From: Megaleporinus macrocephalus
Lineage: Eukaryota > Chordata > Actinopteri > Characiformes > Anostomidae
Length of the DNA: 64,000 nt
Reading direction: 5' to 3'
Assembly (NCBI GenBank): GCA_021613375.1
Contig: CM038722.1
Coordinates: forward strand, 22,636,607 to 22,700,606
Part shown: piece after piece, positions 1 to 12,500 of the stretch
Numbering within the stretch: position 1 is the first letter of the stretch
Layout: every line of letters begins with the position of its first letter
The notes under the pieces: model-generated
The model's database searches: none
What the model was told of the DNA's origin: nothing
What the model saw: only the letters and a program-made list of their open reading frames with translations
Position numbers and translations under genes: made by a program

Positions 1-61
1 ATTTTAGTGCTTAAGTTTTAATGAGGACACACAGTTCATACATTCACACATACACAGACCT

Positions 62-1470
62 CAGCACATCTGCAGCACAGCACAGAACATCTACAGCACA
101 GCACATCTGCAGCACAGCACAGAACATCTGCAGCACAGCACAGAACATCTGCAGCACAGCACAGAACATCTACAGCACAGCACAGAACATCCACAGCACA
201 GCACATCTGCAGCACAGCACAGAACATCTACAGCACAGCACATCTGCAGCACAGCACAGAACATCTGCAGCACAGCACAGCACATCTGCAGCACAGCATA
301 GCACATCTGCAGCACAGCACAGAACATCTGCAGCCCAGCACAGCACATCTGCAGCACAGCACAGAACATCTGCAGCACAGCACAGAACATCTGCAGCACA
401 GCACAGCACATCTGCAGCACAGCACAGCACATCTGCAGCACAGCACAGAACATCTGCAGCACAGCACATCTGCAGCACAGCACAGAACATCTACAGCACA
501 GCACATCTGCAGCACAGCACAGAACATCTACAGCACAGCACATCTGCAGCACAGCACAGAACATCTACAGCACAGCACAGAACATCTGCAGCACAGCACA
601 GCACATCTGCAGCACAACATAGAACATGTGCAGCACAGCACAGAACATCTGCAGCACAGCACAGAACATCTACAGCACAGCACATCTGCAGCACAACATA
701 GAACATGTGCAGCACAGCACAGAACATCTGCAGCACAGCACAGCACAGCACATCTGCATCACAGCACAGAACATCTGCAACACGGCACAGAACATCTACA
801 GCACATAACATCTGCAGCACTGCACTACACAGAACATCTGCAGCACAGCACATTTGCAGCGCAGAACATCTGCAACACAGCACGGAACATCTGCACCACT
901 GCACTGCACAGAACATCTGCAGCACAGCACATCTGTAGCACAGCACATCACAGCACATCTGCAACACAGCACACATCGTCAGCGCAGCACATCTATAGCA
1001 CAGAACATCCACAGCACATCTGTAACACAGCATATCTGCAGTAGAGCACATCTGTAGAACAGCACATCTGTAGCACAGCACAGCACATCCGCAGCACGTC
1101 TGCAGCATGGCATATCTGTAGCACAGCTCATCTGTGGCACAGCAAATCACATCTGCAGCACAACCCAGCACAGCACACAGCTGGCAAAACATCACATTTG
1201 TTGCACAGCACAGAACATCTGTAGCACAGCACGTCTGAAGCACATCTGCAGCATACAAAACACCTACAGCACATCTTCAGCGCAGCACGGCACATCTGTA
1301 GCACAGCACGTCTGAAGCACATCTACAGCACAGCAAACACCTACAGCACATCTTCAGCGCAGCACGGCACATCTGTAGCACAGCACGTCTGAAGCACATC
1401 TGCAGCACAGCAAACACCTACAGCACATCTTCAGCGGCACATCTGTAGCACAGCACAGTTCAGTATATAG
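62..1470. repeat. Short-unit satellite array built on CAGCACATCTGCAG
   Basis: Degenerate tandem array of units of about 16-21 bp made from the words ACATCTGCAG and CACAGCACAGA, with many PstI-type CTGCAG sites. It is most regular up to about 760 and decays to the right. Around 1209-1440 a higher-order block of about 77 bp (marker CACGTCTGAAG) is repeated three times. A further short piece lies at 1556-1637 beyond about 80 bp of unrelated sequence. Long open frames on both strands follow from the stop-free repeat and are not genes. Confidence 0.93.
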
Positions 1471-1681
1471 AATTGACATACCATGAACCTCAAACATTGT
1501 TGCCTCCTCTCACATAGAAATCCTGGAAACACGTTATTTCCAAAATCCAGATACACAGCACATCTGCAGCACAGCACATCTGTAGAACAGTTATCTGCAG
1601 TGCAGCACAACACATCTGTAGCACAGCGCATCTCCACACAAACAGTTATACAAAAAAAAACTATCATAAAGAAGTCTAATG

Positions 1682-1757
1682 TTCCATTCCACCTTAAATG
1701 CTACAGATTGTAAAGGCATCATAATGTAACTTAAGCACCATTTAAGGTGGAATGGAA
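1682..1757. repeat. Inverted repeat (hairpin), about 19-bp arms
   Basis: TTCCATTCCACCTTAAATG at 1682-1700 is the exact reverse complement of the sequence at 1739-1757, with a loop of about 38 bp. It is probably the core or terminal part of a small MITE. No coding sequence was found between here and the next array at 2036. Confidence 0.7.
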
Positions 1758-2035
1758 AATTAGCATAACAAGCTGCTGAATAGGAAGCCAACTGCAGCGT
1801 CCACATCTTTAACAAGATGCTGGACAAATTGAATCTAAAGCCGTTTGTTTGCTCTGCACATTTCACTGCAGACAGCTTCTCAAACCTTGGACAATATTGA
1901 GCAGTTCAGCGAATAACTGCAAAGACTGAACAGAGAAGCAGTTCCAGCAATATTAGCATTAAAACCTTAACAGCTTCCTATATGTAGCAGCCATGCTGTG
2001 TGATTGAAGCAGATCATCCTAAACTGAACGTGTGT

Positions 2036-2925
2036 TTAGGATGTGTGTGTATATGTGGGTCTTTTGCTATGCTCTATTGTGTCTGTTCATTAGTGTGTGT
2101 ATATGTGGGTCTTTTACTACGCTCTATTGTGTCTGTTCACTAGTGTGTGTATGTGGGTGTTTCACTACGCTCTATTGTGTCTGTTCACTAGTGTGTGTGT
2201 GTGGGTCTTTTACTACGCTCTATTGTGTCTGTTCACTAGTGTGTGTATGTGTAGGTGTTTCACTACGCTCTATTGTGTCTGTTCATTAGTGTGTGTATAT
2301 GTAGGTGTTTCACTACGCTCTATTGTGTCTGTTCACTAGTGTGTGTATATGTAGGTGTTTCACTACCCTCTAGTGTGTCTGTTTACTAGTGTGTGTATAT
2401 GTGGGTGTTTCACTACCCTCTAGTGTGTCTGTTCGCTAGTGTGTGTATATGTGGTTGTTTCACTACCCTGTAGTGTGTCTGTTCGCTAGTGTGTGTATAT
2501 GTGGGTGTTTCACTACCCTGTAGTGTGTCTGTTCACTAGTGTGTGTATATGTGGGTGTTTCACTACCCTGTAGTGTATCTGTTCGCTAATGTGTGTATAT
2601 GTGGGTGTTTCACTACCCTCTAGTGTGTCTGTTCACTAGTGTGTATATATGTGGGTGTTTTACTACCCTCTAGTGTGTCTGTTCACTAATGTGTATATAT
2701 GTGGGTGTTTTACTACCCTCTAGTGTGTCTGTTCACTAGTGTGTATATATGTGGGTGTTTTACTACCCTCTAGTGTGTCTGTTCACTAGTGTGTGTATAT
2801 GTGGGTGTTTCACTACCCTCTAGTGTGTCTGTTCACTAGTGTGTGTATATATGTGGGTGTTTTACTACCCTCTAGTGTGTCTGTTCACTAGTGTGTATAT
2901 ATGTGGGTGTTTCATTGTACAGATG
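2036..2925. repeat. 50-bp minisatellite derived from a SINE tail
   Basis: About 17 tandem copies of a 50-bp unit containing GTGTGTATATGTGGGTGTTT, CACTACCCTCTAGTGTGTCT and GTTCACTAG. Early copies read CTACGCTCTATTG and later ones CTACCCTCTAGTG, so there is a directional gradient of variants. The sequence just after the array (about 2911-2965) resembles the end of the SINE copy at 43481-43735, where CTAGTGTGTATGTTCACTAG also occurs once. Short open frames through the array are artefacts. Confidence 0.92.
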
Positions 2926-3021
2926 TGTTAAATGCAGATGTTGAATTCTGCTATGTGCAAACACAAGTGGCAAATGGTTCTAAATTCTGAATTGATGTAA
3001 GACTTAAATAGTTGTGTAGAG

Positions 3022-3112
3022 TGGTTTGTTGTGAAATGCTTTGTTTTAGAGAAACTTACTTGAGATGAAATTGTTCACAGTGGTGGTGATAGGAACCAGA
3101 CGTCTCAAGTGT
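3022..3112 (+). repeat. Dispersed repeat family B, copy 1
   Basis: Contains GTGGTTTGTTGTGAAATG, then GAGAAACTTACTTGAGATG and CACAGTGGTGGTGATAGGAACC. Related sequence recurs near 38125-38240, 47920-48350, 59760-59835 and (reverse) 61095-61180. It has no coding potential. Confidence 0.55.
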
Positions 3113-3270
3113 TTAAAGTCTCCGAAAGTTCCCTTACAGGAAGTTATTATATGAAATGGTTACTAATATGCTGCCTCCTACCAAATACATAGTTTTACAA
3201 TAGTTTTGAGATTTTACCTTAAATTTTGGTGTATTATTATTTTTATTAATATATATATATTTTTTCATTT

Positions 3271-3632
3271 TCTGATTCTCACAATATTGGAAATCCCAAA
3301 CTTATTCAGTAATGAGGTCTGCAGGTCTGTGGTCAGTCCATAGTTTCCAGCAGCTTCTTTGTTTGATTTGCAAATGTTCTTAATTTCTGTCTGGTTCCTT
3401 TATTCTTTTTTTAGATTTGATTAATTGGAGCAGGCATAAAACTTAAATTATAATATAATATAATAAATATAATATAATATAATATAATAAATAAAATATA
3501 ATATAATATAATATAATATAATATAATATAATATAATATAATATAATATAATTAGTATATTAATTTGTTTATTATATTTTTGATTCAATATTATATTTTA
3601 GTTTATTATAGGTTTGATTCCCAAGCCAGGAC
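3271..3632 (+). repeat. Local duplication, copy 1, with (ATAAT)n microsatellite
   Basis: Begins TCTGATTCTCACAAT and runs through ATTGGAGCAGGCATAAAAC into an ATAAT-type pentanucleotide array (about 3450-3552). It ends in a GTTTATTATAGGTTTGATTCCC segment. The whole block recurs at 4399-4717, where about 40 bp (around 3336-3376 here) is missing. Confidence 0.85.
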
Positions 3633-4398
3633 CTTATTATTCATTCATTTATTCATTCATAGAATCGAGGTACATCTGGAGGCAAAAAGTACCCAAAGAA
3701 ATCAGTGTTTCCAAATTCTAACATCATTAATATTGCATGTGAAAACTCAGAGAACACATGTAGGTTCACTGGTCATTTTGAAAGATGACTATATTACTAT
3801 TCCCTGATTACTGTCACCACCGCTGCCAGTAAGTTTGTCTCCTGAGGAGATACGCCTTTGATTAAAATCTTGTCTCACATTGTACTGTACTATTTAGCTT
3901 CTACTACTTGTTAGCTACGTCAGCCTTGAAGCCTCAGTGCTAAACTACTAAAGCAACCTTGAATACTTCTTTTGGACAGATTGTGTAAACCTTATTTTGT
4001 TATGGTCAAACCATTTCTTTAACCATATGGTGTGCTTGGTCTACAGGAATCTTTGAATCTGTGCTCAGGGATGGAAGGTGACTTACCTATGAAATTATGT
4101 AGCAAAAACATAAACAAACCGGAAGGTGTTGAAATGTCACCTTATATTACAAATTCATTATATCACATAACCTGCCTTTAAATTGAAAACATGGTTTACC
4201 GTCTCTTTACCCAGTTCCGCTTCAAAAGCCCAAAGCAACACAAGGCTGCCACCTTGTGGCTAATGCACCATAGTGCTTATGGAATAGGATGCACTGCAGT
4301 AACCAGACCTGCTTACATCAGTGGATGAGTGTGAAGAATACACTACACTCTTCATAACCCTAACCTCCAAAGTTCAGTCTTAGAAGTTGGTTGTATAT

Positions 4399-4717
4399 TC
4401 TGATTCTCACAATTCTGGAAATCCCAAACTTATTCAGTAATGGGGTCTGCGGGTCTGTGGTCATTTGCAAATGTTCTTAATTTCTGTCAGTTTCCTGTAG
4501 GTTTTTTTTTTTTTAGATTTGATTAATTGGAGCAGGCATAAAACATAAATTATAATATAATATAATAAATATAATATAATATAATATAATATAATATAAT
4601 ATAATATAATATAATATAATATAATATAATATAATTTGTATATTAATTAGTGTACTATATTTTCGATTTAATATTATATTTTAGTTTATTATTGGTTCGA
4701 TTCCCCAGTCAGGTCCT
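4399..4717 (+). repeat. Local duplication, copy 2, with (ATAAT)n microsatellite
   Basis: Second copy of the block at 3271-3632 in the same orientation, with the pentanucleotide array at about 4549-4635. Point differences show the duplication is not very recent. The 770 bp between the copies holds no gene that I can see. Confidence 0.85.
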
Positions 4718-4955
4718 TTCTGTCTGGAGGCTGCATGTTGTTCACGTAGGTTTCCTCCAGGCACTTCAGTTTCCTCTCACAGTTCAGGTGAGTTAGAGAT
4801 ACTCAATTGAATGTGTACATCTATCTGTCTGCCCTGTGATAAACTGGTGACCTGTCCTAGTTGGTGTTGGAATAGCCTCCAGCAGCTGCTGCTACTCAGC
4901 AGCATAAGTGGTTTGGATTATCAAATCTAAAGTGGATGAATGAATGAATGATTAT
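4700..4955 (+). mobile_element. SINE or LINE 3'-tail fragment
   Basis: GGTTCGATTCCCCAG resembles a tRNA B box. It is followed by decayed text of the kind common in fish retroelements (TTTCCTCC, TTTCCTCTCACAG, CCTGTGATAAACTGGTGACC) and a GGATGAATGAATGAATG tail. The diverged 3' half resembles the elements at 60160-60370 and 60651-61002. Confidence 0.5.
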
Positions 4956-5639
4956 ACTCTCCTTGTAACATACAGTTAGTCAGTCCGCACTAAGTACTGA
5001 AGATATGCATAATATGCATTTCTTTTTTAACTGATTTATCCCAATAATTTTACAATTTCTCTATATTGCACGCCGCTAGTTTCTTTTCTCAGTGATGGCT
5101 TCTTGACTGCTACACATCCTTTTGAAGTCATAGCGTTGAGTTTTCCTCTGACAGTGGAGGGATGGACAGAGGCATGCAGATCTGAAGCAGATCTGAAGCA
5201 ACAGTGGAGCTGGATCGTCTCCTCTGTCCCAAAGGTAAAGACTTTAAGCAATGGTTATCTGATAGTGACAGTAAATTATCTTATATCTAACCTCATCAGC
5301 GATACCTCTTGAAAAATGAATAACTTGTGGTTTTTAAGGCTGGTTTCGACTGCAAATCAAATAAATGAAAGATGGACTTACACACAGTACATTATAGTCT
5401 TTGTAGAGATGATTGATGTTTTAGGATGAGTGTGTAGGGTTTATAATGTCTACGCTTACCCATTGATTGTAGAAAAGGACATAGTACAAGAACATGTTGG
5501 TATCTTGTACAGTGTAATAACTAGTGACTCATTATTAGTAGTGTTCTGCTATACACGCATAAGACTGCATGATGTTGTACTATGAATTTGGTCAGAGTGG
5601 ATTGCGTCAACAGAAATAAAAATCAATCATTTTTAAAAA

Positions 5640-6062
5640 GAGCAAAGAGCCTCACCACACAGTAAGAAGTTGAAACGTTTATTTACCTGAAGCTCTGCTG
5701 CTTGTGTCTTAGCTTTCCCAAAGGTTCACCCAAACATACCCTCGAAGGAGAGATTTTTTTTGTTCTGTGTCCTAACTTGGTCAAAAAGTTAAATTAGCCA
5801 GGGACTCTGACTTTTCCCTCATCGGTGTCGACCGGCTAGGCAAACTTTTCCAGCCATCGGGAGTTAGTTCCGGTCCAGGGAATGCGGCTTAAAGTTTCCT
5901 TTGCCGAGGAACTTTGATTGGACCTTGGAGATCCAAGCTTACACTAGTGCAGGCAGCAGAGAGAAAGAATAGAGACTTGTAAAGTTTATATGCTGTATAT
6001 TAGGCACCGGCTAGGCCTGGGTATGTCTACCCAAACTGAGCTCAGGTCTACCTGAACACACA
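5640..6062 (-). mobile_element. Possible solo LTR
   Basis: Read on the minus strand this block starts TGTGTTCAGGTAGACC. It has a TATA-like CATATAAACTT near 5985 and an AATAAACG polyadenylation-like word near 5680 before its end. That order (TG, U3, TATA, R, AATAAA) is what an LTR shows. No internal retroviral or gypsy genes adjoin it and I could not confirm a target-site duplication, so the call is weak. It lies 3' of the gene at 6551-17345. Confidence 0.3.
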
Positions 6063-6465
6063 TATGCAAATTAATAGGCACATTTGTCTTATATATTATT
6101 ATTTTAGCTTCTTTAATTCGTACATACCAAAATCTTCATACTAGTAAAAACTGATTATTTTGACATGTTAGAATTGGCTTGCGATTATATTTCTGATATT
6201 ATAAATTGTAGATTAAAAGCTAAATGCCATTCCGTACTGTAGATGTCCTGATATAGCAGGTGTTTGGAAAACGAAAAAAAAGAAGTGGCCTGACAGCTGG
6301 AAAATATATTTCAGACTACACTGTTGCTGTATATGATTCATTATATGTGGTACGTGGTTAGATATATCATTTATAATTCAGCACCAACGTAACATCCACT
6401 CCTCTGGAGACGTTCTACTGTATTCAATGCATTAAGAAACCTATACTATATATACTAATACAATA

Positions 6466-6471
6466 TTTATT
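6466..6471 (-). terminator. Polyadenylation signal AATAAA
   Basis: Minus-strand AATAAA about 80 bp beyond the stop codon of the coiled-coil protein gene at 6551. The distance suits a short 3' UTR. An alternative site further left cannot be excluded. Confidence 0.5.
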
Positions 6472-6550
6472 CTATATATTCTTTATAAAATCCATTCTCT
6501 TTCTCTCTCACTAATTCTTTCTCATGGTTGCTCACCCTCCCCTCACTCAT

Positions 6551-9500
6551 CTATCGTTCATCTTCTCTCACTGTGACTCTCCTGTTCTTGTACACTTTGA
6601 CTTTCCTGGTTCCTGACACTTTGTTAAGGGGGCGCACCACACGGATTTTAAAGCGTTGGGGGTAGTTTGCCAGGCTGGTGCCAACCCCCCTCATGCTCTG
6701 GGAGGCAGGTTCAGCCCCCTCTCCTCCCTCCTCCCCCTCTTCGTGGTAGCCATGGCGACGGAGAATAGGCTCCAGGGTTGCTAGGCGATGGTTGAGGTCG
6801 GTGATGCGCCTCTGTAAGTGCGAGACTTCTCTGAAGAGATCGTTCAGAGACTCTGAGAGAGGACGGACCCTGTGGAGGGGAGAGGAAAAGTTTAAAGGGA
6901 GAGTTTGCATGACAAGGGGCACATGCATTTGGGTGTTTGCGTGCTCAGATGTTTTCTCTCTTTCTTTTCTCCAGTCTGCTTTGTTTCAGCAATAGGAAAA
7001 AAAATCAATAAATCTGAAACAGTCTGAAAGTCTGATTTCGTTGCAGCCCACAGAGCTGTGAAACAACAGCCAGCTTTTACTTACAGCAAAAGACTTAATA
7101 CTCTTGGCTCAGGAAAGTAAAGTGTTCCATGTCCTTTTAATAGAGCATTTCTTAAAACTTAAACAAATCTTTTTATTAACAGATAAACTTTAAAATATGA
7201 CATATCTCTGAAAATGTTAATGAACAATTATTTGCTGAACTAGAAATAAATAGAAGGTGGTATTAACAAAAGTTTGGACACTCTTTCAGTCAATAATCTG
7301 GAAAACCCTCTGTGTGACTAAAATCACACTATCAACTTGTTAAAACATGATGCATCGACCTCTATGTCCTGGTCCAAGCCCTCTGTTGACAGTGGCTCTC
7401 AAAAAAGAAACAATTAATATTCTACCTTGTCCTTGTGATTAGAAAAGGAAAATGGCTGCAGTAGATACTGTAGGTTACAAGTGCCAGTGGGTTTTAATGT
7501 TAGCTAGGTTGGTTAGCTAGCTAACTTTAGCTAACTTTAAGCTAGCTAAATTTCGCCCACTGGCAAAATCCAAACTGGCCCTTTGGTTATGGATTTAGGT
7601 TGTAGGTTTCATAGGACGCTTCTCGCAATGAAGCCACATCTTTGTGTTTCTGTTGTCGGGATTGTCGGCCAAGCAAGGCTTGACGATGAAAGCTACCTCC
7701 ACTTTAGCTGGACAGCATAGAACCTATAACTACCTATAAAAACCATAGCCTACATCAAGGGTATCCACAAACAGCCAGGCTAGCTAGGTTAGTTAGTTCT
7801 TTCTTGGTTTAAAAAATTGTAACTCACGTTATCAACTGTATCCATTTTGTAGTTCATACCATTGAGTCATTGATTTGGATGCAGGTCTGTTCAAATATGA
7901 AAAGACATGGCACTGCAACATGTTGAACAGATGAGAGCCTCAGTCAACACAGCACAGACTTGGACCCGGAGGTCTTAACCAGCAGATTGGAGTTAAAAAA
8001 CTTTTGACCATTTGTAACCCACAGTGCATCCAGTAAGAAGGCAATTATCCTGAAAACATTTATCATTACTGTTTATTTTTGGGATCTGAAGGAGGGCTCA
8101 GAAATGATAGACTTTACAAAAGGATTCCCAACCACTGGCTACCACACAGCTCAAAGCAATATATCCAACCCCATTCTCAACAGCTGGCAAGGTGTTACTT
8201 TCATCAAATGCTTTTTTCTCCAAACATACTTTTGGTGATAGCAAAGGGCTTTGTTCTGCTTTTAAATTGACTCTAGTTTATCTAAGTGTTGCTTTGCATC
8301 AGGTGTTTACTTTTGTGGTCACAGTTAAGGTTAACGTTTGATTAATCTTTCTATGTAGTTGATGTTTATCCAAAACACGGCCAGCACATACTACTCCTAT
8401 GCCATCAATCAAATCTTCATGTAGGTCCTTGCCAGTGATGTGGGGTTTTGCTTTGCATACCAAACCTATGAGTTGGTCTACCAGATCTTGTCTTCAACAT
8501 TTTCCCTAAACTTCCATTACTTCACACTTGAAACTGTGATAATTTTCTGCAGAAAGTCTTTAGATGTCTTTTATACTATTCTGCCTTGTTGTAAGAGCTA
8601 ATTATCTTCAGCTTCAGATCCTCAGGCAGCTGCTGAGATGAGCCCATGGCTGTTGATGGTAGGCACAACTCCGTAAGAAGGGTCAGAAAATAAATCTGAA
8701 ACTGTGTTCGCTGGATTTAGATTAAGGCCTAATGATTCATCAGGGAAGTTAATGAAGTATAACTTTACTCTATTATTGTTTAAAAATTGACTTACTTACA
8801 GATAACAATATCCCTAAATAACTTTAAATATTTTTTTAAAGACTTATTCATAGTACTGTTCTATATATGTGTTACTCAATAAGTTTGGATGCAGCTCATA
8901 TCTCGGTCAGCGTGTGGAAGCAGGTAAGAGTTTCTAATGAAGTGGATGATGAGTATATTTGCTCTGTTCCATAATAACTCTCAGCCCTCTAATAACTTAC
9001 TGCAAGCAATCATTGAAGCCTTAATGATGTGTTACATAACTGCATTATGCATGTGACTCTTAATAACTAGCACTTCAGTCCACAGTCATGAGGCTATTAG
9101 GCTATAGTTCTCTGAGCCACATTTTGGTCAGAAACACTCCTCTTGCCATTGATTTCAATAAGAAGAATTCATGAATGAATATTAGACACCAACACATGGC
9201 AATACATGTAAGCTATGCACCACTGATCATTGAGAAAGTTGGGTTTGATGTAACCTTTGCTCAGTTAGTAGCTCGGACAGGCCTAACCTTTAGGACCACG
9301 GAACAAGTCCCTGAAAAAAAACGTATAATGAAGTTATGTTGTTAGTTGGAGACTTTAACATAAATTCATAGTCCTTCATAGTCTAGCAATGGTAACTATG
9401 TCAGGAATACCACTTAAAAACAATACAGTATGCCATAACATACACAGTCAAGTCACATTGCTGTAACCATTTCCTACATTTCACAGTGGCAGTGCGTAGG

Positions 9501-12500
9501 TGGCAGCATTGGGGTTTGGGGAATTGTTTTGTGGCACTTTCTGGCACCCTTAACAGATTTGTGTATGAATCCATACTTGCAGATCATGTACAAGCATACA
9601 TGCTGATTGTCTTCCCTGGGGCTGATGGGATCTTCCAGCGAGACAATGCAACATGTCACACGGCTAGAAATGTCCCACATTGGTTAAAAGAACTGACCAA
9701 GACTTCCAAGTACCACCCTAGACCCCCAATTCCCTGGACTTGAATCCGATTGAGCATCGATCAGACCACCAAGATTGTGTTTGCTCTATAGGTAGTCCCT
9801 CTCATACCCTCCAGCAGCTGTGAGATGCACTGCAGTCAGCATGGCTCCAGATAACTGCTGTCTGTGCTGCACACGGCGGCTGCTCTGGATATTAGCTGGT
9901 GATCATAATAATGTGACTCAAGTGTGTATTTATAAATCTAATAACTGGCACAGTTCGTTCTCAAACTGAAGGCAAAATAGGCGTCATTAAAGTTTCTGAT
10001 GGTATTAACATACTGTAAAACGAGGACATTGAAATAACCCTGTAAAATTAGCAAATTACAATATCAGTAAATTGTAATATCATGTAGAGAAGGAAGTTTT
10101 CCTTTTTTTAAGTATAAACACACTCTAAGTATTTTTTATTTGTATTATTTACCCTAAATCAAGCCAACATGCATTGTCCAGACAGGTAAATTCCAAAGCT
10201 AGCAATGCTGATGACACAAAGTCTTATCTAAATTGCTGGTTAGTGCAAACAAAATTATGATAAAATTATTGTTTGGACATGCAGGTAGCTACACATGTTG
10301 CGTGATGGTAAATGTAAATTCAGTAGCTACTCAGGGATTTCTTGTCCCATGCAAATTGCTTATAAACATTACAGGTCTCAACTGCATTACCTCAATAATC
10401 AATCCGTTCCTAATAGTACCTTATGACCATTTGTGTTCTTAAGGTTTGGCAGCTATTCTTAGTTTGCATGAAAACAAATCCAAAGTTGACTGAACAAAAG
10501 TTTGAAAAGTTTAAGTCTGTTAAGATAGCACTGCAGCACAAGCACAATATATCAGGGCTTTTTTAGTTTCCATATCCCAAAATGTCCTTGTGAAAATGGC
10601 CTAACGTCTACTGATTAGAGAAAGCATTCAACTGTCACCAGATCACATGACGAGACATTAGTTTAGTCATGGTGCCTCCAGGAGTCACGGAGCTGTAATG
10701 AGTGGGAGTGTGCAGGCACCTCGAGTAGTCGGGCAGTAGTGCGCTGGGCTGCGAGTGCAGCAGCGTCTTGATCTCGTTAAAGATGCGCTTCCCCCAAGCG
10801 TCCAGCACGCGGGTCACACTCCGGACATTAGCCACGTTCACGTTCTCCGCTGCCATGACGACCGAGAAAAAGAAAAGAACAAAACAAAACACAATCAAGT
10901 CAGACACTAATGAGCAGAGTGAGGCACCATGTGACCTCAGACCAGAGGTCAAGCAGATAATGAATACATTAAATTGATGACCCCGTGCCAGTAGCCTTTG
11001 CTATTGTTAGCTTAACAGGGAAACTGGACCTAGAGAAAGATTGGAAGCGGAGTTGACCTTTGAGCTGAGACAGCGACTGGCCAACAATGTGATTTTCATT
11101 ACTACAATGTGTACTATCAGCTAAACTGCAATTAGAGTCATTATTACTACAGGAATCTCATAAAGCAAATCATCAGATTCCCCGCAGTCATTACAGTGAA
11201 CTTAATAAGTGGCGCAGCGCTTAGGGATTAGCATCTAGCATAACAAATTAGCATAGATGGAAAACATATTTGCGCGATGATGATTTCCAGATCCTGTAAG
11301 AGTCACCAAATGATGATCATTTGCATGTTTTGAATCAAATAATTATAGGAGTGAGCACTGACAGTGAATGCAGATGGTAAGCAATCTCACTACAGTATTG
11401 TGAAGTAATGAGCAACATAGCAAATAAATAAATCGATTTTTTTTCAAATCTCTAAAAAATCAGGGTTTTCACTTGCTTTAGACCTTAGAAGTCCCCTGTT
11501 TAGCTAGATAGACAAAGATTCTTTTTTGTTTCATTGCATTTACATACAATCCTGAGAGTAAAACCATAGAGGACCACTGCTGTCCCACTATCCACTTGTG
11601 TTTAGCTCAGTGTTTTCTTATTTTTCCTTCATTACCTTTTTTGTTATCTCTTTAAAAAATAGATCAGCAAATCATTTTAGTGGCAGAAGCAACATTTTAG
11701 ATGATCATTTTCCTTTGTCTCTGTTGTTTCTCTCAAGTGATTGTAATATTTGTGTTATTTTCCAAAATAAAAGTCCCTTTTAAATCAGTTTGAGGAAATT
11801 AAAAACTAGCTGGTCCTTGCACACAGGACAATAATCTCTGTGGTCTAAGAGTGGACAAGCAGTGGCAGACAATAAACGTCAGTGTTCACTTTTATCAAAA
11901 TGTTTAAACCAGCTTCAAACATTCCAGTATATAGTAGTACAGTATATAGTAATTGCAGGTTGGAGTGGGTGGGGGTGGGGGGGGGTTTAAAAATTCATAA
12001 TGTTGTTTTTTGCTGTCTCGTCCAGCGTTATATAAAATAAATCATGAAAAAGTTTGCTGACATGGTCACCAAATAAGTGAACACAACGCAAGATTTTCAA
12101 GCCAGCATTCAATAAATGTTATGCTATCTGATAATTGCTATTGCTAAATGTTCAACAGTGCTGCAAGAGCGCACATAAGTTAGCTTTAGCTTAGCTAACA
12201 TGATAACAGCCCCGCTTGCCCTGGACCATGCTTAAGTTTAAATCTGTTCCATGGTGATCGGCTATCTACTAGCAGGCTACAGATCCAGCACAGCTAACAG
12301 TGTCACACACCAGAGGACAGGTTTGGTTGCAGCTGACTGATGCTAAATTGACACCCATTTAAAGTATATATGAAGGCGCAAAGTGAAAAGAACAGTGTTA
12401 GAAGGAATTCCAAAACTGAACACATGTCTTTCTATGTTAAGCTCTGGAAGTCCTGGAAAGTCTGTTAACTCAGAGGCCATCTTCGCAACCCTGTTGTACA

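Noticed and set aside
21..701. 226-codon open frame rich in Ser-Thr-Ala-Gln-His
   Set aside because: It is a translation of the short-unit satellite; overlapping long frames on both strands show the same effect of a stop-free repeat.
491..1258. 255-codon minus-strand cysteine-rich frame (CCAVLQM repeats)
   Set aside because: Same satellite read on the other strand; no promoter, splice context or conservation is visible.
62..1470. CRISPR-like regular repeat
   Set aside because: Units are contiguous and degenerate with no unique spacers, and the context is vertebrate.
2032..2339. Frames encoding repeated VCVCGSFTTLYCVCS-like peptides
   Set aside because: Product of the 50-bp minisatellite.
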